64,000 nt of DNA from Koleobacter methoxysyntrophicus (GCF_017301615.1 NZ_CP059066.1:1020001-1084000); one strand, 5' to 3'; numbered from the stretch's first letter, positions 10,397-20,019 are shown. Notes: generated by a model not told the origin, from the sequence alone. A program made the numbers and translations.

Positions 10397-10750
10397 TTGA
10401 AACGAAAGATGAAAAAGGTTTATAAGTTGACAAAAAATTCAGAATTTAAAAAGGTCTATTCATCCGGTAAATCCCTGGCAGACAAGTATTTGGTCGTATA
10501 TTTTTTAAAAAACGGAATGAGCCACAATAGAATAGGAATATCCGTCAGTAAGAAACTGGGGAAGAGCGTAAAAAGAAACAGGATTAAGAGATTGATAAGG
10601 GAAGCTTACAGGTCGAATCAGGAAAAACTGTCGGGAGGATACGATATTGTAATAATACCCCGAGCGGGAGCTGTAGGGTCTGATTTTTCCGTTATAGAGG
10701 GTTCATTAATAAAGTTGTTTAAAACAGCCGGTTTATGGAGAAGAAGGTAA
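10397..10750 (+). CDS. rnpA: Ribonuclease P protein component
   Basis: Protein cofactor of RNase P, which trims tRNA 5' ends; it helps the catalytic RNA bind precursor tRNA. The 117 residues contain the signature RNRIKRLIREAYR at about 65-78. The TTG at 10397 is favoured because AGGA lies 7 bases upstream; an internal ATG four codons later (MKKVYKLTKN) lacks a good site but is possible. It lies between rpmH and yidD, as in nearly all Firmicutes. Confidence 0.96.
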   Translation: MKRKMKKVYKLTKNSEFKKVYSSGKSLADKYLVVYFLKNGMSHNRIGISVSKKLGKSVKRNRIKRLIREAYRSNQEKLSGGYDIVIIPRAGAVGSDFSVIEGSLIKLFKTAGLWRRR

Positions 10751-10756
10751 TCTGAA

Positions 10757-10966
10757 ATGAAAAGGATTATAATAAAATCGATTATTATATATCAAAAATT
10801 TATTTCACCTTTGAAGGGGAGGTCCTGTCGTTTTTTTCCTACATGTTCTGAATATGCAGTTGAAGCTGTAGAAAAATACGGGGCTGTCAAAGGAGGGGTT
10901 ATGGCTGTAAGGAGAATTTTAAGATGCCATCCTTTTAATCCCGGTGGATATGACCCCGTTAAATGA
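10757..10966 (+). CDS. yidD: Membrane protein insertion efficiency factor YidD
   Basis: A 69-residue membrane-associated protein that assists YidC-dependent insertion. It has the family pattern: [23 protein letters not shown] with the paired cysteines, and [13 protein letters not shown] at the end. It starts 6 bp after rnpA and lies before yidC in the expected order. Confidence 0.96.
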   Translation: MKRIIIKSIIIYQKFISPLKGRSCRFFPTCSEYAVEAVEKYGAVKGGVMAVRRILRCHPFNPGGYDPVK

Positions 10967-11061
10967 TAAATAAGCCGTAATATTGAAAACATACTAACGA
11001 ATATTAATCGAGGAATATATTTCTAATAGCATGAAATAATAAGAAATAAGGAGGGAGAAGG

Positions 11062-11691
11062 TTGATAAACTACCTGGCAGGTTTAATGGAAAAGGTATTA
11101 AACATATTTTTTCAATATACTAAAAATTACGGTCTTTCTATAATAGGTCTAACGATTCTTATAAAATTGATATTAATGCCTTTAACATACAAACAATTGC
11201 AGTCCATGAAAAAAATGCAGGAAATTGCACCCTTGCAGAAAAAGCTCCAGGAAAAATATAAAAACAATAAAGAAAAACTTAATAAAGAGATAATGGAATT
11301 ATATAGAAAGAATAATGTAAACCCTGCTGCGGGGTGTTTGCCTCTTCTATTACAGATGCCTTTTTTATTCGCATTTTTTAGATTGCTGCAAAATTACGAC
11401 TTTGCAAAGGCCGGGTTTTTATGGATAAAAGACCTGGGAGCCCCTGACGGGACTTATATATTACCGGTACTGGCGGGGTTAACTACTTACCTGTCTTCAA
11501 AAATAACGACACCGTCGGATTCTTCGCAAGGTAATATGACTTTATTTATGTCTATTTTTATTGCATGGATTAGTACGAGGTTTGCAGCAGGTCTTGCATT
11601 ATATTGGGTGGTCAGCAATTTGATACAGTTGATTCAACAGCTCATTATGACCAGGTCTGTTGCAGTGGCAAAGGAGGAATCCAGTTCATAA
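11062..11691 (+). CDS. yidC: Membrane protein insertase YidC/OxaI/SpoIIIJ
   Basis: Inserts and folds proteins in the cytoplasmic membrane. The 209 residues form the five-helix core of the Gram-positive type, with no large extracellular domain: first helix ~20-40 (GLSIIGLTILIKLILMPLTY), a cytoplasmic coiled hairpin rich in Lys/Gln/Glu (~45-85), then helices around 90-110, 130-150 and 165-195. The usual lipobox at the start is absent or unclear. The TTG at 11062 has a strong AAGGAGGGAGAAGG ahead of it. The stop overlaps the khpB start by one base, implying coupling. Confidence 0.95.
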   Translation: MINYLAGLMEKVLNIFFQYTKNYGLSIIGLTILIKLILMPLTYKQLQSMKKMQEIAPLQKKLQEKYKNNKEKLNKEIMELYRKNNVNPAAGCLPLLLQMPFLFAFFRLLQNYDFAKAGFLWIKDLGAPDGTYILPVLAGLTTYLSSKITTPSDSSQGNMTLFMSIFIAWISTRFAAGLALYWVVSNLIQLIQQLIMTRSVAVAKEESSS

Positions 11692-12308
11692 TGAAGGTTA
11701 TTAAAAAAACCGGGAAAACCGTAAATGATGCTGTTGAACAGGCCTTAAAGGAACTGGGAGTTAGCAGGGATGAGGTGGAAGTAGAGGTTTTGGAAGACGG
11801 CACAAAGGGGATTTTCGGTATTTTATCGAAAAATGCTACGGTTCTGGTTAAACTAAAACCTAATCCTGTCGATTTTGCCTTCAGATTTATCAGCCGCATT
11901 ATTGCAGCTATGAAGATAAACGTAAATATAGATATTCAGCAGGAGGAAGATGATTTAATTTATATAAACCTGCAGGGGCCGAATCTGGGTATATTAATAG
12001 GTAAAAGGGGTCAAACTCTGGATGCCCTGCAGTATATAGTGGGTCTGGCCGTTAACAAGCATACCGACAAATTCATCAGGGTCATAATTGATGGTGAAGG
12101 ATACAGAAAACGGAGGGAAAAAACCCTTGTACAGCTGGCAGATAGAATGGCAAAAAAGGTAAAGGAAACGGGAAAGAAGATAATAATGGAACCCATGCCC
12201 CCCCATGAAAGAAGGATAATTCACACTGCACTGCAAAGGGACCCTAAAATATTCACGCACAGTGAAGGGGAAGAACCTTACAGAAGGATAATTATAGATT
12301 TAAAATAA
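11691..12308 (+). CDS. khpB: RNA-binding protein KhpB (Jag)
   Basis: A cytoplasmic RNA-binding protein that pairs with KhpA and affects cell elongation and division in Firmicutes. The 205 residues show a Jag N-terminal domain (~1-50), a KH domain with GILIGKRGQTLDALQYIV (~100-150) and an R3H domain with MPPHERRIIHTAL (~165-185). The ATG at 11691 overlaps the yidC stop; AGGAGG lies 13 bases upstream. The order rpmH-rnpA-yidD-yidC-jag is conserved. A terminator follows. Confidence 0.95.
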   Translation: MKVIKKTGKTVNDAVEQALKELGVSRDEVEVEVLEDGTKGIFGILSKNATVLVKLKPNPVDFAFRFISRIIAAMKINVNIDIQQEEDDLIYINLQGPNLGILIGKRGQTLDALQYIVGLAVNKHTDKFIRVIIDGEGYRKRREKTLVQLADRMAKKVKETGKKIIMEPMPPHERRIIHTALQRDPKIFTHSEGEEPYRRIIIDLK

Positions 12309-12325
12309 TTTAGAAAGGTTGGTCC

Positions 12326-12357
12326 GCGCATTTGAATGAAGATGCGCTGTTTTTTTA
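12326..12357 (+). terminator. Rho-independent terminator after khpB
   Basis: GCGCAT (12326-12331) pairs with ATGCGC (12342-12347), followed by TG and a run of seven T. It separates the yidC-khpB unit from mnmE. Confidence 0.85.
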
Positions 12358-12406
12358 TCCCATTTACAATTTTATCATATGTAAATAAAAGGTGGTGATC
12401 GTTTAC

Positions 12407-13792
12407 ATGGGTGAAGATGATACTATAGCTGCAATTTCTACCCCATTGGGTGAAGGAGGTATTGGCATCGTCAGGGTTAGCGGTAAAGATGCCCTGCAAA
12501 TTGCCGATAAAATATTTGTGGGCAGCAGAAAAAAGAGCCTGGAAGAATTACCATCCCATTCACTAAACTATGGAAGGATTATCGACCCTGACAGCGGGCA
12601 GGTAATAGATGAGGTCCTCCTATCCATTATGAGGGCTCCCCGGACATATACCCGTGAAGATATTGTAGAGATTAACTGTCACGGTGGTATAGTCCCTACA
12701 AAAAGGGTTTTAGAGCTGGTTTTGGAGAAAGGTGCCAGGCTTGCAGAGCCCGGTGAGTTTACAAAGAGGGCTTTTTTGAACGGCAGGATAGACCTGTCCC
12801 AGGCGGAAGCCGTTATGGACCTCATAAGAGCCCAGACAGATATGGGGCTGGCCGTTGCCGTAAACCAGCTGGAAGGCGGCCTTTCAAAAAGGGTTAATTC
12901 CATTAGAGATATTTTGCTTGAAGTTTTAGCGCACATAGAGGCTTCTATAGATTTTCCGGAGGAAGATATTGAAGAAATGAGTATAGAAGAGATTAAAACC
13001 CGTATCGTTAATGCGGTGAAGGAAATCGATAAACTCCTGGATACAGCAAATACCGGTAAGATAATTAAGGAAGGATTAAAAACGGTAATTATAGGAAAAC
13101 CTAATGTAGGGAAATCATCCCTTTTAAATGCCCTCCTCCAGGAAAAAAGGGCTATAGTTACCGATATACCGGGTACAACGAGGGATATAATAGAAGAGGT
13201 TATAAATATAAAGGGTATCCCTTTGAAGATAGTTGATACGGCAGGGATACGGGAGACGGAAGACATCGTGGAAAAGATAGGAGTGGAAAGGTCGAGGGAG
13301 TTTTTCGCCAAAGCCGACCTGGTTCTTCTTGTGCTGGATGCCGCCGACGAGCTTACAAAAGAAGATATTATGATCATGGAATTAATAGGTGAAAAAAAGG
13401 CCATAATTTTGATAAACAAGACGGATTTACCGCAGAAGCTGGATGAAGAAAGGGTAATGAATATGGTAGGGGATAAGCCGGTTTTAAAGATTTCCGTTAA
13501 GGAGAATCTGGGTATTGAAGATTTAAAGGATACCATAGCACAGATATTTTTTAAAGGGGAGTTGAAATCACGGGACAATACTATGATTACTAATATAAGA
13601 CACAGGGATGCCCTAAAAAAGGCAAAAGAAAACCTGGTTGATGCAATAAAAACCATAGATGCGGGAATGCCCCTTGACTGCATGTCGATAGACATCAAGG
13701 AGGCATGGAATAGAATAGGAGAAATCACCGGTGAAACGGTAAAGGAAGATATCCTAAACGAGATATTCAGAAGATTTTGTATTGGAAAATAG
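12407..13792 (+). CDS. mnmE: tRNA modification GTPase MnmE
   Basis: With MnmG it installs the carboxymethylaminomethyl (cmnm5) group on wobble uridine-34 of several tRNAs. The 461 residues have an N-terminal formyl-THF-binding domain (IAAISTPLGEGGIGIVRVSG), a helical domain and an inserted G domain: G1 GKPNVGKSS (~225), G3 DTAG (~271), G4 NKTD. It ends in the obligatory CIGK with the reactive Cys. The ATG at 12407 with GGTGGTGAT upstream is chosen over a GTG five codons earlier. mnmG follows after 12 bp. Confidence 0.98.
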   Translation: MGEDDTIAAISTPLGEGGIGIVRVSGKDALQIADKIFVGSRKKSLEELPSHSLNYGRIIDPDSGQVIDEVLLSIMRAPRTYTREDIVEINCHGGIVPTKRVLELVLEKGARLAEPGEFTKRAFLNGRIDLSQAEAVMDLIRAQTDMGLAVAVNQLEGGLSKRVNSIRDILLEVLAHIEASIDFPEEDIEEMSIEEIKTRIVNAVKEIDKLLDTANTGKIIKEGLKTVIIGKPNVGKSSLLNALLQEKRAIVTDIPGTTRDIIEEVINIKGIPLKIVDTAGIRETEDIVEKIGVERSREFFAKADLVLLVLDAADELTKEDIMIMELIGEKKAIILINKTDLPQKLDEERVMNMVGDKPVLKISVKENLGIEDLKDTIAQIFFKGELKSRDNTMITNIRHRDALKKAKENLVDAIKTIDAGMPLDCMSIDIKEAWNRIGEITGETVKEDILNEIFRRFCIGK

Positions 13793-13804
13793 AGGGGGAT
13801 GATT

Positions 13805-15697
13805 ATGAGGTACAGTGCGGGAAAATACGATGTTGCAGTTATAGGAGCAGGTCATGCGGGCTGTGAAGCAGCACTTGCCAGCGCGCGAATGGGGTTAAAA
13901 ACCGTGGTTTTCACTATAAATATGGATGCTATTGCCCTGATGCCGTGCAACCCTGCTGTAGGCGGCCCGGCTAAAGGACATCTGGTAAGGGAGATAGATG
14001 CCCTTGGCGGTGAGATGGGGGTAAATACCGATAAGACACTGATTCAGATGAGGCTGTTGAATACAGGGAAGGGCCCTGCTGTCCACGCATTACGGGCCCA
14101 GGCCGATAAAAAGAGATATCAGGAGGAAATGAAATTTACCCTTGAAAGACAAAACAACCTGGATGTCAAGCAGGCAGAAGTAGTTGAAATATTAGAAAAG
14201 AACGGGAAGGTCTCGGGGGTTGTGACAAGAACGGGGGCTGTTTTTGAATGCAGGGCCGTAGTGGTTACAACGGGAGTCTATTTAAAAGGGAGGATAATAA
14301 TAGGTGATGTTAACTACAGCGGAGGGCCCAACGGCATTTTTGCGGCAAACAATCTGTCAGATAGCCTCAAGAATTTAGGGCTGGAGCTGGGAAGGTTTAA
14401 AACCGGAACCCCTCCGAGGATCGACAGGAGGACCGTCGATTTTTCGAAAATGATTATACAGCCCGGCGATGAAGAGATTATTCCCTTTTCCTTTATGACC
14501 CCTTTTATCAAAAGGGAACAGATACCGTGCTGGCTGACGTATACTACTCCGGAGACAAGGAAGATAATCATGGACAATCTGGACAGGGCACCTTTATTTA
14601 GGGGTGATATAAAGGGGAGAGGGCCCAGGTACTGCCCCTCAATAGAGGATAAGATGGTGAGGTTTGCTGATAAACCCAGCCATCAAATCTTTATAGAACC
14701 TGAGGGTAGGAACACAAATGAAATGTATGTTCAGGGGATGAATACCAGTCTTCCTGAAGATGTGCAGTTGAGAATGCTGAGAACCATTCCCGGGCTGGAA
14801 AAGGTGGAGATAATGAGGCCGGGTTATGCTATTGAATACGATTACCTGATTCCAACCCAGCTGAAATTAAGCCTTGAAACTAAAACGGTCAATGGTCTGT
14901 TTACTGCGGGTCAGATAAACGGGACCTCGGGATATGAAGAGGCAGCTGCACAGGGGATTATAGCAGGGATAAATGCTGCTCTTTACGTAAAAGAAGAAGA
15001 ACCCCTTATCCTGGACAGGTCTGAAGCTTATATAGGAGTTCTGATTGATGACCTTATTACTAAAGGCATCGAGGAGCCGTATAGAATGCTTACGTCGAGG
15101 GCTGAATACAGGCTGATTTTGCGGCAGGACAATGCCGATTTGAGATTGACGGAGAAAGGGTACAAAATAGGGTTAATATCACCTGAGCGTTACAGCAGAT
15201 TCCTTAAAAAGAAAGAAATGATCGAGAAAGAGATAACCAGGCTTAAGGAAGCAAAACTTACCCCAACGAAAGAAATACAGGAGGAACTTATGAGACTGGG
15301 GTCAAGCCCTATAAAGGACCCGATAACCCTGGCAGACCTCTTGAAGAGACCAGAACTGAAATATGACCTGTTGAAGGTTCTAGATGCTGACCGGCAGGAC
15401 CTACCTGAAGATGTGGTAGAACAGGTAGAGATTCAGATAAAATACCAAGGGTATATAGAAAAGCAAAAAAAGCAGGTGGAACAGTTCAGGAAACTGGAGG
15501 GCAAAAGGATACCCGATGATATTGATTACGACAGGATCAAGGGGCTGAGGAAGGAATCCAGGGATAGGCTAAAGCAGGTAAGACCCGTATCTATAGGGCA
15601 GGCTTCTAGGATATCCGGCGTAAACCCTGCGGATATTTCGATTCTGCTTGTATATTTAGAGCAGCAGAAAAGGCTCAGGAGTGAAAGTGATGTTTAA
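13805..15697 (+). CDS. mnmG: tRNA uridine-5-carboxymethylaminomethyl modification enzyme MnmG
   Basis: FAD/NADH-dependent partner of MnmE. The 630 residues are full length: dinucleotide fold [19 protein letters not shown] at the N-terminus, the glycine-rich [21 protein letters not shown] block with a conserved Cys just before it, a second FAD motif [16 protein letters not shown] (~375) and the C-terminal helical MnmE/tRNA-binding part. The ATG at 13805 follows GAGGGGG with 6-bp spacing; an ATG two codons earlier is too close to that site. The rsmG gene overlaps its end. Confidence 0.98.
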   Translation: MRYSAGKYDVAVIGAGHAGCEAALASARMGLKTVVFTINMDAIALMPCNPAVGGPAKGHLVREIDALGGEMGVNTDKTLIQMRLLNTGKGPAVHALRAQADKKRYQEEMKFTLERQNNLDVKQAEVVEILEKNGKVSGVVTRTGAVFECRAVVVTTGVYLKGRIIIGDVNYSGGPNGIFAANNLSDSLKNLGLELGRFKTGTPPRIDRRTVDFSKMIIQPGDEEIIPFSFMTPFIKREQIPCWLTYTTPETRKIIMDNLDRAPLFRGDIKGRGPRYCPSIEDKMVRFADKPSHQIFIEPEGRNTNEMYVQGMNTSLPEDVQLRMLRTIPGLEKVEIMRPGYAIEYDYLIPTQLKLSLETKTVNGLFTAGQINGTSGYEEAAAQGIIAGINAALYVKEEEPLILDRSEAYIGVLIDDLITKGIEEPYRMLTSRAEYRLILRQDNADLRLTEKGYKIGLISPERYSRFLKKKEMIEKEITRLKEAKLTPTKEIQEELMRLGSSPIKDPITLADLLKRPELKYDLLKVLDADRQDLPEDVVEQVEIQIKYQGYIEKQKKQVEQFRKLEGKRIPDDIDYDRIKGLRKESRDRLKQVRPVSIGQASRISGVNPADISILLVYLEQQKRLRSESDV

Positions 15698-16412
15698 AGG
15701 GGAAGATAAACTCCTGATGGAAGGCTGCAAAATCCTGGGCATAAATATAAATGAATTCCAAGTAGAGGTCTTTATAAGGTATATGGAAATACTTTTAGAA
15801 AAAAACAAGAGAATTAACATTACATCCATTACCGACAGGAATAATTTTATAATAAAACATTTCCTGGATTCTTTGACCTGTTTGGCAGCCTGTGATTTTC
15901 AGGGGCGGATAAGGGTTATGGATGTAGGGACCGGAGGCGGTTTCCCGGGGCTTCCAATAAAGATTTTAAGACCTCATATAGAACTAACCCTTTTAGATTC
16001 TGCAAAAAAGAGGATAGATTTTTTAAAAGACCTTTTAGTTGAATTAAGGATAGGTGGTGTTCGGTTAATCCACGGGCGGGCCGAGGAATACGGAAGAAAC
16101 AAAGATTATAGAGAGAGCTATGATGTGGTTGTCTCCCGGGCGGTTGCACCGCTAAAGGTCCTTGCTGAATACTGCCTTCCCTTCTTGAAAAAGGGAGGGA
16201 TATTTATTGCACAGAAGGCAAGGGATGCAGTTTCCGAGCTGGAGGAAGGGAAAAGGGCATTAGAAGTCCTTGGGGGGCTAAAAGAAAAAGAAATCAGATT
16301 AAATCTGCCTTTTACAGGGGATGAAAGGAATATTATAGTAATAAAAAAGACTAAACCGACTCCCGACCGATATCCCAGGAAGCCGGGAGTCCCGATGAAA
16401 AGACCGTTATAA
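15690..16412 (+). CDS. rsmG: 16S rRNA (guanine527-N7)-methyltransferase RsmG
   Basis: SAM-dependent enzyme that methylates N7 of G527 in 16S rRNA. The 240 residues contain the KHFLDSLTC motif, the SAM loop [16 protein letters not shown] (~70-85), [13 protein letters not shown] and the catalytic-domain [10 protein letters not shown]. The C-terminus ([14 protein letters not shown]) is the standard end. The ATG at 15690 has AGGAG 8 bases ahead and lies inside the mnmG end, so the two are translationally coupled. Confidence 0.97.
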   Translation: MFKGEDKLLMEGCKILGININEFQVEVFIRYMEILLEKNKRINITSITDRNNFIIKHFLDSLTCLAACDFQGRIRVMDVGTGGGFPGLPIKILRPHIELTLLDSAKKRIDFLKDLLVELRIGGVRLIHGRAEEYGRNKDYRESYDVVVSRAVAPLKVLAEYCLPFLKKGGIFIAQKARDAVSELEEGKRALEVLGGLKEKEIRLNLPFTGDERNIIVIKKTKPTPDRYPRKPGVPMKRPL

Positions 16413-16507
16413 ATAAACCGGATTTTTCCTAAAAAAAATGAATATAAAAAAAGGAAAATACTTATTTTTATCGAATTACTAATTAATGCCATAAGGGCGG
16501 TGATAGA

Positions 16508-17326
16508 ATGTTCGGAAAGGTTAAATCAGATGTACAAAATATTTCTATAGACATGATAAAACCCAATCCTTATCAGCCCAGAAAGACCTTTACTGATGAC
16601 AGCCTTATTGAACTTTCAAATTCCATAAAAAGCTACGGAATTTTACAGCCCATTATTGTGAGAAAGGTGGGCAAAACCGGCTATGAACTAATTGCCGGGG
16701 AAAGAAGGTGGAGGGCTGCACAATTGGCCGGTTTAAAGGAAATACCTGCAATTGTTAGGGAAAGCCACGACAGGGAATGCGCAGTAATGGCTTTAATTGA
16801 AAACCTGCAGAGGGAGGACCTGAATTTTTTGGAAGAAGCTGAAGGCTACTATCAGCTGATCACTGAACACAAATTAACCCAGGAAGAACTGGCCCAGAAG
16901 GTAGGTAAAAATCAATCGACTATTGCCAATAAATTAAGGCTTTTAAAACTGTCTCCCGAAATAAAGAAGATTATTTCCCGGGAAAAACTGAGTGAAAGAC
17001 ATGCCAGAAGCCTGCTTAAATTACCTGATGATGAGATGAGGAAAAGGGTTTTGGAAAGGGTTTGTGAAAGGGGATTAACCGTCAGAGAAACGGAGGAACT
17101 GATAGAAAGGATTATCAGCAAGGAATTAATGGATGATGCTCATAAAACTGGGAAGAAAAGCAGGAACTTTATCAGGGCCTTTAAAGATATAAGGATTTTT
17201 GTGAACCAGGTGAAAAAACTGGTAGCGGACATAAAAGATGCAGGATTAAATGCAAGGTATCAGGAACAGGATAAAGGGGATTTTATTGAAGTAGTCGTAC
17301 AGATACCGAAGAATCCGAACGCCTAG
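16508..17326 (+). CDS. noc: Nucleoid occlusion protein Noc (ParB-like CTPase)
   Basis: Noc binds specific palindromes across the chromosome, spreads as a CTP-gated clamp and holds DNA at the membrane to keep the division septum off the nucleoid. The 272 residues have the ParB N-terminal box (NPYQPRKTF), the CTP-binding [23 protein letters not shown], a helix-turn-helix (TQEELAQKVGKNQSTIANKLR) and a C-terminal dimer domain. The short N-terminus MFGKVKSDVQ resembles the Noc amphipathic membrane tail rather than ParB. The position directly after rsmG and before parA-parB matches Bacillus noc. Confidence 0.92.
   Translation: MFGKVKSDVQNISIDMIKPNPYQPRKTFTDDSLIELSNSIKSYGILQPIIVRKVGKTGYELIAGERRWRAAQLAGLKEIPAIVRESHDRECAVMALIENLQREDLNFLEEAEGYYQLITEHKLTQEELAQKVGKNQSTIANKLRLLKLSPEIKKIISREKLSERHARSLLKLPDDEMRKRVLERVCERGLTVRETEELIERIISKELMDDAHKTGKKSRNFIRAFKDIRIFVNQVKKLVADIKDAGLNARYQEQDKGDFIEVVVQIPKNPNA
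16973..16986. promoter_or_regulatory. Candidate Noc-binding sequence inside noc
   Basis: ATTTCCCGGGAAAA differs at only the last base from the B. subtilis Noc-binding palindrome ATTTCCCGGGAAAT. It lies in the noc coding sequence over the codons for ISREK. The protein sequence constrains only part of it, so conservation as a site is plausible but unproven. Confidence 0.6.
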
Positions 17327-17341
17327 AAATAGGCGTTTTTT
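17318..17341 (+). terminator. Rho-independent terminator at the noc stop codon
   Basis: AACGCCTA (17318-17325) and TAGGCGTT (17330-17337) form a perfect 8-bp stem with a GAAA loop and a T-run to 17341. The noc stop codon lies in the left arm. It isolates noc from parA. Confidence 0.9.
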
Positions 17342-17535
17342 GATTAAAAATATATTTATTTTAGTTTATTTTTACAGAAGATAGAAGGAACTATCGGATT
17401 TTTGGCGAAATAGAAAAAAGAAGTTGTAATATAATGGTGCGGCGGTGTAACGGCAAAATGTCATTATGGGATATGACCCTAATACAGTGTATAATCCGGT
17501 ATCTATAAATTTAAAATATAGGGGTGATTTTCGGT

Positions 17536-18306
17536 ATGTCAAAGGTAATAGCTATTGCCAACCAGAAAGGCGGAGTGGGGAAAACTACTACCGCTGTAAA
17601 TCTGGGGGCATGTCTTGCGCATTTGGGTCAAAAGGTTTTAATTATCGACATAGATCCTCAGGGAAATTCGACCAGCGGGATAGGTATTGACAAGAAAAAA
17701 GTGGTGAGTTCTGTATATGATGTTCTGATTGAGGACGATCCCATTGAAGGGGTCATAATACAGACGAATATTGAAAATCTTTTTATTGTACCATCCAATA
17801 TCAAGTTGGCGGGAGCGGAGATTGAGCTGGTAGCAGCTATCTCCAGGGAACAGAAGTTAAAAAATTCAATCGCGGGAATCAGAGATAAATACAATTTTAT
17901 ATTGATAGACTGCCCTCCTTCCTTGGGTCTGCTGACTATTAATGCATTAACTGCAGCTAATACCGTTCTTGTTCCCATACAGTGCGAGTATTATGCACTT
18001 GAAGGTCTGGGCCAGCTGATGAACACCATAAACCTTGTTCAAAAACACCTTAATCCGAATCTGGAGGTTGAAGGGGTTGTTTTAACTATGTTTGATGCCC
18101 GAACAAACCTCTCAATACAGGTGGTTGAAGAAGTGAAGGGGTATTTCAAGAACAAGGTGTACAGGACCATAATTCCAAGAAACGTCCGGCTGAGCGAGGC
18201 CCCGAGTCACGGTAAACCTATAATTACATATGACCCAAAATCAAGGGGCGCCGAGGTTTATACGGAATTAGCCAGAGAAGTAATGGGTTGTGATGACTAT
18301 GAGTAA
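17536..18306 (+). CDS. parA: Chromosome partitioning ATPase ParA (Soj)
   Basis: A deviant Walker-type ATPase that binds DNA non-specifically and, with ParB at parS, drives origin segregation; Soj also regulates DnaA in Bacillus. The 256 residues begin [18 protein letters not shown] with the signature lysine of the deviant Walker A, then [11 protein letters not shown] and [12 protein letters not shown]. The ATG at 17536 has GGGGTGATTTT upstream. The stop overlaps the parB start region. About 200 bp of AT-rich DNA upstream holds its own promoter area with a TATAAT near 17488. Confidence 0.97.
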   Translation: MSKVIAIANQKGGVGKTTTAVNLGACLAHLGQKVLIIDIDPQGNSTSGIGIDKKKVVSSVYDVLIEDDPIEGVIIQTNIENLFIVPSNIKLAGAEIELVAAISREQKLKNSIAGIRDKYNFILIDCPPSLGLLTINALTAANTVLVPIQCEYYALEGLGQLMNTINLVQKHLNPNLEVEGVVLTMFDARTNLSIQVVEEVKGYFKNKVYRTIIPRNVRLSEAPSHGKPIITYDPKSRGAEVYTELAREVMGCDDYE

Positions 18307-19150
18307 GAAGAGATTGGGCAAAGGTCTTCAGGCCTTGATACCGTCTATTGAAGACGAAAAACAGGGCGTAACGGAAATTAAGATCAACCGCATTTTGCCA
18401 AACCCCCATCAACCGAGGAGAGATTTTGATGATGAAAAACTGGAAGAGCTGGCGGCATCCATAAGGGAACACGGGGTTATACAGCCTATTATTGTCAGGG
18501 AAAACGGGGATATGTACGAATTGGTGGCAGGTGAGAGGCGCTGGAGGGCTGCAAAAAAATTGGGTCATACCACGATTCCTGCGATAATTAAGGAATATAC
18601 CGATGGTGAAGTAATGGAAATTGCCCTTATTGAAAACCTCCAGAGAGAAGACCTAAATCCTATAGAAGAAGCCGCTGCATATAAGCAACTGATGGAGGAA
18701 TTCGGTCTTACACAGGATGAACTGTCGAAAAAAATAGGGAAAAGCCGTTCTTTGATAGCCAATTCTATCCGCTTGTTGAACCTCCCCGCAGAAATCCAGG
18801 AGTTCCTGGAAAAAGGGGCCATAACGACGGGCCATGCCAGATCCCTTTTGAGCCTGGACGATAAGGGTATGCAGATGGAACTGGCAAGAAGGATAATCGA
18901 AGAAGGGCTGACCGTAAGGGATATAGAAAAGATTGTAAAGAAAGCGGCTGTAGAAAAAGACAAGAAAACTAAAAAGGCCCCGGAAACAAAAGACCCTCTC
19001 CTACTGGACATTGAAGAACGGTTAAAAATGGTACTGGGAACCCAGGTAAGAATTAAAAACGGCAGGAACAAGGGTAAGATAGAAATAGAATACTATTCTG
19101 GAGAGGATCTGGAGAGGATTATTGAGATTTTTTTAAAAAATAACATATAA
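18299..19150 (+). CDS. parB: Chromosome partitioning protein ParB (Spo0J)
   Basis: CTP-dependent DNA clamp that loads at parS and recruits SMC. The 283 residues start [16 protein letters not shown], the N-terminal ParA-contact motif typical of Spo0J. Then come [21 protein letters not shown] (CTP box), [20 protein letters not shown], a helix-turn-helix and a C-terminal dimerisation domain after a lysine-rich linker. The ATG at 18299 overlaps the parA end; another ATG lies two codons earlier. A perfect parS lies 2 bp after its stop. Confidence 0.97.
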   Translation: MSKKRLGKGLQALIPSIEDEKQGVTEIKINRILPNPHQPRRDFDDEKLEELAASIREHGVIQPIIVRENGDMYELVAGERRWRAAKKLGHTTIPAIIKEYTDGEVMEIALIENLQREDLNPIEEAAAYKQLMEEFGLTQDELSKKIGKSRSLIANSIRLLNLPAEIQEFLEKGAITTGHARSLLSLDDKGMQMELARRIIEEGLTVRDIEKIVKKAAVEKDKKTKKAPETKDPLLLDIEERLKMVLGTQVRIKNGRNKGKIEIEYYSGEDLERIIEIFLKNNI

Positions 19151-19152
19151 AA

Positions 19153-19168
19153 TGTTTCACGTGAAACA
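19153..19168. promoter_or_regulatory. parS: parS centromere site
   Basis: TGTTTCACGTGAAACA matches the 16-bp bacterial parS consensus at every position and is a perfect palindrome. It is the only complete copy in this window and lies immediately after parB. Confidence 0.97.
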
Positions 19169-19182
19169 AAGAGAAAATTATA

Positions 19183-19296
19183 TTGCAGCTGCCCCCCGGA
19201 TATATTAGAATTAATTCAGAAGGACCACTGCAGACTACCTTTAATGATCCTGACCCAGAGGAGATTCTGAAGGGGAAGGGGAAAACAAAAAAATAA
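19183..19296 (+). CDS. Possible 37-residue ORF or C-terminal gene relic
   Basis: A TTG-initiated frame encodes LQLPPGYIRINSEG followed by a Pro/Asp/Glu-rich stretch and a lysine tail. The composition looks protein-like, resembling the C-terminal tail of a longer protein, but the frame is closed by TGA just upstream at the parS and the ribosome site is weak (AAAGAG). I do not recognise it. It could be a leftover from a gene lost between parB and the ECF gene, or chance. Confidence 0.25.
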   Translation: MQLPPGYIRINSEGPLQTTFNDPDPEEILKGKGKTKK

Positions 19297-19304
19297 ATTA
19301 CTTT

Positions 19305-19410
19305 CAAAAACGTCGCCTGATGCGGAGGGAATTTTATCCTGAAGGGAGGGAGAGAAATAAGATTGGCGGTATTAACCTGCTTTTCGTTTCAGGAAACGGA
19401 TGGTGGGTTT
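19305..19410 (+). promoter_or_regulatory. Structured leader of the ECF S-component gene with terminator-like hairpin
   Basis: The leader has complementary CGCC (~19311) and GGCG (~19365) ends around inner hairpin-forming GGA/TCC runs. Downstream is a hairpin with CGTTTC/GAAACG arms (19385-19398), an outer AACC/GGTT pairing and then TTTTTT. That arrangement (folded domain, then terminator, then AGGAGG and the start codon) is what a riboswitch or attenuator looks like. I could not match it to a known riboswitch class. Confidence 0.4.
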
Positions 19411-19435
19411 TTTATTTATATTTTAGGAGGGATAT

Positions 19436-19930
19436 ATGATGAACGTAAAATTTGTAACCCGTACAGCAATATTGCTGGCTTTGACTCTGGCATTTCAAAT
19501 GCTGAAACTTCCCCAGCCCTTTACGGGTCCTGCCGTTAATACAATGCTTTTCGTATCGACGGCAGTAGTGGGAATAGGTGGGGGGATAACAATAGGGGCC
19601 CTTACCCCATGGATTGCCTTCATCAACGGGATTTTGAACCCGGTGCTGGCACCTGCCATCCCTTTTATAATGATAGGAAACGGGGTCCTTGTAACCCTTT
19701 TTGGATTATTAAAAAGAACGAATATCTATCTGGCTATAGTTGCTGCAGCATTGTTTAAATATATCGTCCTTTCAACGGCAGTAAGGTTTGTGATTAATGT
19801 TCCGCCTCCCGTTGCTAAGGCCCTTCAAATACCCCAGCTATATACAGCTCTTACTGGCGGGGTTATTGCTTTAATTGTCATTAAGGTTCTTGAAAAACCC
19901 CTGGGGATAAAAGAAACTAAGGAGAAATAA
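19436..19930 (+). CDS. ECF transporter S-component (substrate unknown)
   Basis: A 164-residue integral membrane protein with about five to six hydrophobic helices, the size and style of the substrate-binding S-component of energy-coupling-factor transporters (vitamin or precursor uptake). The N-terminal RTAILLALTLAFQMLKLPQ and a Gly-rich second helix GIGGGITIGALTPWIAF fit. No EcfA/EcfT genes are adjacent, so it would share a common ECF module encoded elsewhere. ATG at 19436 or 19439 after TTTAGGAGGG. The leader may be substrate-regulated. The substrate cannot be assigned from sequence. Confidence 0.8.
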   Translation: MMNVKFVTRTAILLALTLAFQMLKLPQPFTGPAVNTMLFVSTAVVGIGGGITIGALTPWIAFINGILNPVLAPAIPFIMIGNGVLVTLFGLLKRTNIYLAIVAAALFKYIVLSTAVRFVINVPPPVAKALQIPQLYTALTGGVIALIVIKVLEKPLGIKETKEK

Positions 19931-19943
19931 TTTTTTGTAAAAG

Positions 19944-19994
19944 AGAAGGATGGGTTTCATGGTATTCCATGAATACTTTATCCTTCTTTTTTTA
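19944..19994 (+). terminator. Rho-independent terminator after the ECF gene
   Basis: AGAAGGAT (19944-19951) pairs with ATCCTTCT (19980-19987), with an inner TTCATGG/CCATGAA stem and a long T-run after it. Confidence 0.92.
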
Positions 19995-20019
19995 TTTATA
20001 AATATGACCGTTCCCTTAG

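Noticed and set aside
12679-13728. Long 349-residue open frame antisense to mnmE
   Set aside because: It lies wholly inside the certain mnmE gene, is Ser/Ile-rich as expected for the complement of AT-rich coding DNA, and has no ribosome site or recognisable domain.
16358-16391. GACTCCCG/CGGGAGTC inverted repeat, possible terminator
   Set aside because: It lies within the conserved C-terminal codons of rsmG and has no T-run, so coding constraint explains it.
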